From: Ridgeia piscesae
Lineage: Eukaryota; Annelida; Polychaeta; Sabellida; Siboglinidae
Assembly: GCA_025642075.2 (NCBI GenBank)
Contig: JAODUO010001082.1
Coordinates: forward strand, 1 to 64,000
Length of the DNA stretch: 64,000 nucleotides
Direction: 5' to 3'
Made by a program: the position numbers and the translations under genes. This document shows positions 52,346 to 64,000 of this stretch, piece after piece (the first letter of the stretch is position 1; the number at the start of each line of letters is the position of its first letter). The notes beneath the pieces were generated by a model, which ran no database searches, was not told the DNA's origin, and saw only the letters and a program-made list of their open reading frames with translations.

Positions 52346-53159
52346 ATATTAATGTTGTTGAATGCATGTGATAAGTAAAGACGTGCGGTAAATATTCTAC
52401 TTAAAGATCGTATTGTATTTTATTTGCCTTGGTTAAACGACTATTTGTTACAGGGGTCAAAAGAAAAGTCTGAAACACAAACGTCGAGCTATTTATAAAG
52501 AACATTAATGTATTACAACCGAGACACATCGATATATTAGCAAAGATGTTCATGGCACATAGAACTGTATACAATTCCGTCTTAACAGATGTGCTAGGTT
52601 ATTCGGAGAATCTCTGTAAACAATGATATGCGGAACACTCGACTGAGTCCACAGTTCTGTTCTTGGAAAGGGGATTGTGTTGTGTTACACCATCGTTTCT
52701 GGAGAAGTTCCGCAAACCTCTTTACCTGAATAATCGGTGTTGCTTTTCGCATACATGACCTACCAGTGATAACATACACGCGATTGATAACATAGTTAGA
52801 TATACTATAGATTATATAAAACCACTCGTTTACAGTAGCGCCATCTGGAGAGTGGAAAAAACCCTCATTTCTTCCCGTTAGGAGAAAAGACCTAATTTAA
52901 AAACAAGTTAGTAGACTTGTTGTAAAACGGCATTATTCTTTTGTTTTCTCACATATGTCGCAACTGTATATCAGGGATCAATCCAAGGTGTCTATAAACA
53001 TAGAGACAAGAGAACATCGGCACCTCGGAGGAAATGTACTTAGAAAGATCCAAAGTTAGCCTATAAACAAATAGATTGACCAAATGTTGTCAAAATAAGG
53101 CGTGGTGGATTATTTTGATTAGTTTATCCATATGATATCACTCTAAACATAAAATATCA
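52346..53159. other. Unique sequence with CTCF-like motif
   Basis: TAGCGCCATCTGGAG at 52836-52850 fits a CTCF-type core on the minus strand. Otherwise nothing is recognised. Confidence 0.45.
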
Positions 53160-53677
53160 CCTTTCTTGCGATATTTCGTCCTCTAACCTTTTACACGTTC
53201 CTCCCGTTTACATGCCGCGCTAATGGGCGAGACAGAGAGCGACGTCGCCTCCGTATTGTCCGCCGTCGATGTCAACCTCTCTCGGCCGCCACGACGTAGA
53301 TGTCTCCCGGACATGGCTAATGGCAAGTGCCGGCGGCGAGACGTCGTGGCGTGTCCGCTGGCTGCTGACCGAACGGCTGGTCATTATGCGGCGCGCGCGG
53401 TGACAATGCCAACGTTTTTCTCACACTTTCGCACAATGCGTGCGCCGCCTTGTTTTGCCTCGGCGTTGTTTGTTTGCTTTTCCGTTACCGAAACTTGCCG
53501 CATTTCGCGCCTTGGATCCGTGGTGCGACTCCGCTGGGGGCGGCGTGTGGCTTGTGGGACAGGGAGATGGTCGTTTGAGCATCGTGGGGTGTGAACAAGG
53601 TTCCCTTGGGCGGAGGGTGTAGGTGGACGGAGCGGGAAAGTTGCAAGTGTATCCTGCGCACATGAATTGCTGTAATA

Positions 53678-53678
<1 letters not shown>
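53160..53678. other. CpG-rich islet
   Basis: Dense CpG. A 123-residue plus-strand frame (53223-53594) and minus-strand frames overlap one another. None has a known domain. It may be regulatory or a short unknown exon. Confidence 0.35.

Positions 53679-53773
<95 letters not shown>
53679..53773. repeat. (AT)n microsatellite
   Basis: AT with one ATGT break near 53695. Confidence 0.97.
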
Positions 53774-54630
<857 letters not shown>

Positions 54631-55721
54631 TATGTATTAAAATATCTGTTTTGTGTATGTATTAAAATGTAAGTTTTGCTATTTTTGCATACTTACATAC
54701 ATACTTTCATACACAACATTCTATACTATATAGGTTACATGTTTGGCATACCTGCATGTCTACAGAGCCCAGAACATGCGCGTGTGAGTGCTTAACTAAA
54801 CGGACAATAAAACGCTATTCGGACATGTAGCGCATATAAAATAATTATCGACCGTAGTGTATCGCAATTAAGCAACACTTACATACCTACACAGTATTTC
54901 GCAACTCCAGATATAAATACAATTCTGTGTCCGCAAGACCCAATTTGGTGCAATAAGTTTGTCTTGTATTCAGTCATTATCCCGTAGTTATAAGCGTTAT
55001 GTGCTCAAGATCAATTAGCAAGTTTTCTTTGATGATAACCTCGCATGTCCGTTCTTCATACGTGTTTAGTTAAAATCAAGTTTTAGTACATGCTTGTAAA
55101 GCTTAACAACTATCATCAAACAGGGACACATAATTTTGTTTATTGTCAAAACGTATAGCATACATATATAGATATATTGAGTTTCGTTTTTTATGTGAAC
55201 CAAAGCTTACACGCTTATTTTTTGTGTTTTCTTGTATCGTGAAGTTAAATATAAAAAGTGCTTCTTTACTGCATAATTTTTGATCCCATTGACTTAACAT
55301 GTCAACATACTGCCACTGATTTTCATTGCAACCTATTAGAAAATTCTATATCAATGAATGAATACATAGCCTAGTAAAGGTTAATTTAATTTCACAGTGT
55401 AGTAAATATCGTTTAACCGTAGGCAATGTATACATTACATGTCCGTTCTCTAAAATGCTGTTATGTGCTTTCCCGAAAAAATGCCGTACTCGCGGTCGAC
55501 ATTGTAGGAGGAAATGTGATACAGTTGTGATTTCTCTAATCAGGGCGTTAGTGCGCCAATCTCACAAAGCGAACATTTATGTTTTGCCCCACGGCCCAAT
55601 ACGTCGGCGCCCTGAATTCGCACCGGGACCAAGACGTTCAGTCAAGTGGAGCGTGTCGACCACGGTCGAGTCGGCACAGTTCAGCAAGTACACGAGTTTA
55701 GTCTGACTGTGACGAGTCATA

Positions 55722-55727
<6 letters not shown>
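54631..55727. other. Unique sequence
   Basis: AT-rich to 55440, with a small CpG-rich patch at 55480-55690. Nothing is recognised. Confidence 0.5.
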
Positions 55728-57566
<1,839 letters not shown>

Positions 57567-57674
57567 ACCAAATATATGGGTAGACATATCAATATACGTA
57601 AGATATGTTATCATGTTGGTCGAATCCGTCTGAGTTTGGTCAGAGTACGTCCTTCGTGGCAGCTAGCAAAACAG

Positions 57675-57689
57675 TGGCGCCACCTAGTG
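57675..57689 (-). promoter_or_regulatory. CTCF-like motif
   Basis: TGGCGCCACCTAGTG is the reverse complement of CACTAGGTGGCGCCA, an excellent fit to the core seen in insect and vertebrate CTCF sites. Function is not demonstrated. Confidence 0.4.
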
Positions 57690-58859
57690 TTTAACAAAGT
57701 AGGCACATCACTTCACCGTCAACGCCCCACCGGTAGTTCGCAGCATCACATTCGCCTTGTTGGCGCAGATACGTTACATTTGTTTAGAGTAACACACACA
57801 TCAGATATATCACATAATGCAATTTAGTTTTCTAAGTTGTATTTAGAAGTGTTTAGTTATTGAATTTATTACACAGACTTGTTTCTCGTGTTGACACGGT
57901 TTATGCACTTAGCTGTGATTAGTGTCGCGATAGACTTGTTTTGTTATTATTTGACGCTTATCCATCGAAATTGTTGAACTTTTTATTAGTATAGATTTCG
58001 CCATTGATTATATTGTACGGACATCTCAGCACCTAGTGACGTCACAACTGGCACCTAGTTGTTGACACGATTCTCATAGGCGGATGTAGCATTTAGCCTC
58101 GGGCGTTGGTGTCGACTTTTTGCATCAGTATGCCCATAAGGTGTCTTTTTATAGGTTGGTCCAAGACAGACCCCTTTTCATCTGCTGGCAGTTAATTCAA
58201 CTAATTCTGGGCGAATGGGATATGGTTGTTTCCGACAGAAATAATGGGTTCAAAAGCATTTTTCTTGGCCTGCCGTTAGGGTTGCCACCGAAAGCTTCAG
58301 TCGGCACATTAGGAATCTTATGATCGTTGATACCGCTTGGACTTTATTAGTGTCAACATTTTGTATTGGTCTATCTCTAAAAAAAAAAACAGCTCACCAA
58401 AATTACGATGTTTAGATATTCCGTTTTTAACAAAGGATTCGTAATAATTATTGTAGGAATATAAATAATACCAATGGTATGACCTGTTTAATACGTATAC
58501 GAGTAGCTACGTAATACATTCATGCCCTAGAGTTTAGTGTGATGTAAATTATTTCCGCGCTTGTGTCCGTTGTTTCAAAAAGGTTTCGTTAGTTTATTCT
58601 CAAACGGTTCTCTAATGTTGCAAGAACCATTAATAATGTTGGAACGATTTTATCTGTTAAAAATATTATTAAATATAAATAATTACCAGAACCACAAGAC
58701 GTATGTCTATATAAAATAATACTATTTAGCAATGCTAATTAAGTATGGGGAAAATATATATTTGTAAGTGCTCCAGCGCAGGTTGAGTATAATATCGTTG
58801 TATGCTATTTTGCATTTTGTTGCGATGAAACAGGCGCGCCGCGTAGCGGACCTTATTTG
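57690..58859. other. Unique AT-leaning sequence
   Basis: Nothing is recognised. Confidence 0.5.
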
Positions 58860-60780
58860 AGATACAGACGTGTCACACGGGGCTGACATCTTGGTCTGTG
58901 TCGTCACACCCCCTCTCGCGCCACCCTTGTTATTGCATCTTACAGCGCGTTATACAAACAGACCACTCTCGACGTTCCACGCCTTCGCTTCCTCGCGCTG
59001 CCCCGCGCCCGGCCCTCGACAAACTTGAGTGCCATTAGACCATTACGTAACCAGTTGAAAGCGCACAGGAAGCGGGTCCGCCATTGTCCGGTAGTTTACA
59101 ACAGCGGACGCCCGCTCGACGTTATAGAAAATTATACGCTGCGAATAATTGACGACGCTTCGCATTCTGGACCGCTTTGTGTCCCGCGCGCAGGATAAAG
59201 GATGCGTCGACTTTGCAGATGTTCGGGCGTCACTTCCGGTCATTCTGCGTCTTTTAGTGGGCGGCTGCGGTCAGTGATGTTGTCCGGACACGGGCTGTAA
59301 TTGCCGCGACATTAGTGGTGTACGGTCAACGTCGTTGGCAAACTGTTCCTTAGATGTCTTTAAATATGTGAGCGCCATCAGTTTGTAGAGTTCGATTGTC
59401 GAATAATGTCGTGTACGTGCATGTGTCATCATCACTGTGTAGTCGCAGTGACCTGTGTCCAGTGGTTTTCCTGTTTCCAGATCAGTTTGTCTTGCGCTAT
59501 CATCTGACCATCGTTGTATCTTCATCGGGACTTCTGTTGATGACAAGACCCTCAAGTTTACTTGCTCATTGATTGCTTTGTCTGCGCCTTTTCCCTGTAT
59601 GTATTATACTCGTGGGTTTGATTCTACGTTTAGTAGATATGCTGTATGAGTAGTGTACTGTTTAAAGCACGCAATTCCCCGACCATTCCCGCGTTTCTTC
59701 AGTTCTGTCTTCCCCAATGACGTCACGGATGTACACAAACACTAGGTGTTAACGAGCCGTAAATAGTCCAGTGGTTACCCGCGTGCGTGGTGTTTATCTT
59801 GAGGCACTTAAAACGACAAGTCTATATTTTGCCAGGACGGCCAACGTAAACACGAGGTCGCAAACGAATGAGCCGACCATCGCCTGAAGCAAGGCGAGGG
59901 AGCGAAACTCCCGAGGGAAGACCCGCTTCGTCTCGGGGCAATCAAGGGAAGCCACCGCTCTCAATAAATCCAACTTGTTAATTGGTCATCAAACGATGAC
60001 GGCGCAATCAGACTGCGATAATCCACCCCATTCGTTTGTAGTCGCCGTGGTGTTAATCCGGTCGTGCGTATACCTTTCTAAAAATCTTAACCGTATTCTT
60101 TGCGTGCGGGTTATACAAAAACAGAGTATTAGCTCATCGTTTCGCTGACGCGCCGGTTAACACACATGGACACGTGCGTTATTAGGTACTTAAGAAAGCA
60201 TTGCCTGCATGGAGATAACGCCGATCGCATCTGTAGATAACGCTTTGAGAACGACGCGAAATAACGAGAACGTTTCTAAGCGCGGCCCATGCGTTCCTGC
60301 ACAGTTTTGTCGCGGCACTATAATGGCACTAAACAGATCACCGCTCGTCTTCTATCCGTTTCTAAAATTACGCGCGTCAGTCTCTTTCTTCTTTTGTCCA
60401 TGCGTAATGCGCGTCGGCCCACCTGGGTGAAGATATGGGCACCATTGTGACAGAATAGACTTCTCGCACAGCGGCCACGAATGTTGTTACCGATTCGATT
60501 ATGAACTGATAAACATATCGAGTTTCGCGTGGCCAAAGGCGAGTGATACGGTATTTGGCGACGTCGTCTCGTCGGCTTCTGTAATTGATTGCGTGGCCGT
60601 GGTACGGTGAACTCGTAATATTCACATCCAACGCATGCGCAAAACGAGGCTGAGGAAAGCCGCGACGGCATGGTGATTATAATTATCTCACAAAATGATT
60701 TCACAGAACGATTACAGTAATCTCACAAAAACGAAATATCACGAAAGTATTTCAATGTGAATATCACTTTATCATAAACG
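58860..60780. other. Unique sequence with several CpG-rich patches
   Basis: Patches lie at 58900-59290 and 59860-60660. GGGAGCGAAACTCCC (59899-59913) is a short hairpin. TGACGTCAC at 59719-59727 is CRE-like. Frames such as 60318-60704 (minus) are unrecognised. No gene is supported. Confidence 0.45.
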
Positions 60781-61321
<541 letters not shown>

Positions 61322-61323
<2 letters not shown>

Positions 61324-62569
61324 AAAATATAACTGTATATATGTTTTATGTATTGTAATTATAATATACAATATAATATTTTATATATAATGTATTGTAT
61401 TTTATATAATATATAATCTATTATATATTATTTTTTATTATTATATGATGTACACCTCTATGTCCTACACGTAGTACTAATTATTTATGTACAATTCTTA
61501 GTACTATTCTAAATTGTTTAATTAGTATGACCGGATTCGATCAAAGTTAATTACTCTTACTTTTACAACAACAAAAATGGTTCTGTTTTGACATGATTCC
61601 AACGAAACTAATTTGAAACAAAAAGAGATGTTTAAACATTTGCCACTTTTGTTCCACTTAATATTAATATATTAACTTGTTTCGCTAAATGTACGTAGTT
61701 GTGTTATCAAATTAACAGACAGGAAACATCAATTATTAATAAATTCAGAAAATGTATAACAGAACAAATTAACGTTTCTCACACAGATGAAACTGTGTTG
61801 TTTAAAAATACGTTAATTTCATCATCATCAAAAAAGTATTAAAATAAAAATGTAACGAAATATTCAGAAAAGGGCTTATAAATGTGATATCCAAGACTTA
61901 ATAATAACTAAGTATTGCACCAGGCTCATAGCTATGTTTCGTTTAGCCATGTACGTAAGATTTTATCGATACAATTACATGGCTTAGATTAGCTTTATTC
62001 ATACACGTTATTTAACCTGGTTTATAAAAAAATATTTCTTCGGTTTGATTTTATTGGCATGCTTCTACTGACATTCCGTGGGCAGAAATCGAACATTTGC
62101 ATTATCGATTACTACGTCGTGTGGGGTGCGGTGTCATAGTGTTTCTGTATCATTCTATCGATCGGTAAATTTATATTTCGAATTCAAATGTTTCCTTATC
62201 GAAATATTGGTAAGTTCGTTCGTTCCACATTGCTTCAATTCACTCAGCTGTATAAATAAAATAATATATTATATTGAAAAATCGCAACAAAAAAAACATT
62301 ATTATTTTTTAAATCCGGGATCGGTGAAAAAAGTATATATATTGTGACAACTAAATAATTCACATATTTACAGAATACCTGCATCAATAATGAATAAAAA
62401 GAATTCAACTGTCTCCGCATAATATTATTTGATATGGAAGACGATCTGTATCGACCGATGAGTGAGTTTTTAGCAGGATCATGACAGGTGTAGCTACGTC
62501 CGTAGTATCGAGATGATCTTATCGTCCGCATATAGGTGGGATTCCTCCGCCGTCTGAAACAGTAACGAT
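61322..62569. other. AT-rich unique sequence
   Basis: Very AT-rich to 61450 and neutral afterwards. Nothing is recognised. Confidence 0.5.
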
Positions 62570-63130
62570 TGTGACGGACCAAGGCTGGCGCAGTCATTGA
62601 CGATGCGTTTTTTCTCTGCATACCTCCGACGGCGATCTCTCCCTCTTCCTCTCCCTTCCCTCTCCCCAGCGCTTGGTACCCGCGTCCACCGGGACATCAG
62701 CCACCCTCCCCGCGGTGGCGCTACTCTCGCGGACGGCGGACACCCGCCGGAAGTCGTACCTAACCCGTCACGGCACCGTAATGATCGCCCGAGAAGCGGG
62801 GGCAACAGCGCCGGTGCCATGCCGTGCCCACGGGCGCGCAGGTAGGCCGGGTGCGCGTTGTCTCCCCTTACACGGCCGCGCCCTGCCGGCCGGTCTCGCT
62901 CGTCGCCGCCGCTAAACGCTTGCGACGTGCGTCGTTTTGCGTCGCGCCCGGAAGCGACGCCGGCCACGTTGGTGGTTCGCTTTGGTTGCGCGTGTTGCGC
63001 GAACTCGCGCGTAACGTCAGGTGTTTTCCTAGCACCGTCGGACACCGCCGGCACTCGGCGCTTTTTGCCATTATCCGCACCTTCCACAAGGTTCTCTCGC
63101 CTGTCACTGAGCGTAAATTACTCCGTCGTT
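62570..63130. promoter_or_regulatory. Strong CpG island (candidate promoter or 5' exon)
   Basis: The most GC- and CpG-rich stretch in the window. Frames are open on both strands (197 residues at 62494-63087 minus; 82 to 107 residues on the plus strand), all Arg/Ala/Pro/Gly-rich with no identifiable domain. The composition suggests an unmethylated island, perhaps near a transcription start outside my recognition. I find no TATA box or clear donor. Confidence 0.3.
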
Positions 63131-63178
63131 TCGTAATCAGTGATTAATTAATTCCACAAAGAACCGAACAATATGTAG

Positions 63179-63605
<427 letters not shown>

Positions 63606-63609
<4 letters not shown>

Positions 63610-64000
63610 AAATGTCCTTCTGACATGTCGCCTTAAAACTTGAATAATTCGCCGTCTACGCTGACAAAATTCCAGAAATTTTTCCGTCAATTTTCTGATT
63701 CGTTACACTTTCGTAATATCTAGAGGCGGCCAGGCTAAGGGCGGGAGAGAGAGAGTGGTCATTGACCGGACCGTCCGTCCACACTAACCACCCCCTAATG
63801 GCGATCGTTACGCACAGAATGCCCCGATAATGACGCGGCATTCCGGCGCGTTCGTTCGGCCAACGACGTCGCTTTGTACCGTCGAGTGTTTTTCTAAACT
63901 CTTCAGCTGTTGTTTGCCAAACCCTAATCTCATAGAAAAGCAGCGTCGAAAATTGGCGTTACGTAAGCGTAAAGTGGACCGTCAGCCCTCTCCGGACAAT
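63606..64000. other. Unique CpG-containing sequence at the right edge
   Basis: CpG-rich from about 63720. The minus-strand frame 63656-63841 is unrecognised. Nothing else is seen. Confidence 0.5.

Noticed and set aside
62494..63147. 197-residue minus-strand frame and overlapping plus-strand frames in the CpG island
   Set aside because: Both strands are open in several phases and the composition explains this. No domain or start context is convincing.

Overview
This window is eukaryotic, almost certainly from an invertebrate animal genome. It contains two decayed non-LTR retrotransposons of metazoan type, a tRNA-derived SINE, several foldback or MITE-like elements, very abundant simple repeats, and GC-rich islets that keep many CpG dinucleotides. 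I see no operons, ribosome binding sites or bacterial genes. The LINE style (SGNH-esterase ORF1 upstream of an APE-type endonuclease, and a CR1/Jockey-like YVDD reverse transcriptase) and the microsatellite load fit a marine invertebrate. A spiralian such as a mollusc or annelid is a guess, not a demonstrated assignment.

I could not support any intact protein-coding host gene. The longest open frames (for example 23252-24151, 35995-37842, 24721-25476 and 25714-26593) are low-complexity translations of tandem repeats. The window therefore reads as intergenic or large-intron sequence. Summing the intervals listed below, microsatellites and their derived arrays occupy roughly 10-11 kb.

Layout. 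0-1.05 kb: minus-strand LINE running off the left edge, with two frameshifts. 1.6-2.3 kb: pyrimidine-rich repeats. 3.4-4.2 kb: a palindrome of about 800 bp with an (AC)n/(AT)n core. 9.3-10.5 kb: 3' end of a second LINE, split inside its reading frame by a 457-bp foldback element. 14.66-15.01 kb: polypurine array. 21.6-27.3 kb: inverted arms of about 700 bp enclosing 4.3 kb, which holds a near-perfect hairpin (22.44-22.70 kb), a 1-kb tetramer/octamer array (23.08-24.12 kb) and a 1.6-kb GTAT/GTGC-derived array (24.81-26.44 kb). 30.9-31.2 kb: SINE. 34.1 and 38.8 kb: smaller palindromes with AT cores. 36.0-37.7 kb: a 1.7-kb pyrimidine array. 43.3-48.7 kb: a cluster of (ACAT)n-related arrays. 50.7-63.6 kb: many (AT)n, (AC)n and pentamer arrays separated by unique sequence.

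Two themes stand out. First, the tandem arrays are word ladders: adjacent blocks differ by one or a few substitutions per unit, and eight blocks in five array regions have an 8-bp unit made of two variant tetramers. Second, several inverted repeats have their arms separated by, or ending in, dinucleotide microsatellites. Candidate regulatory signals (CTCF-like and YY1-like motifs, a promoter-like islet with a splice-donor match) are listed at low confidence.
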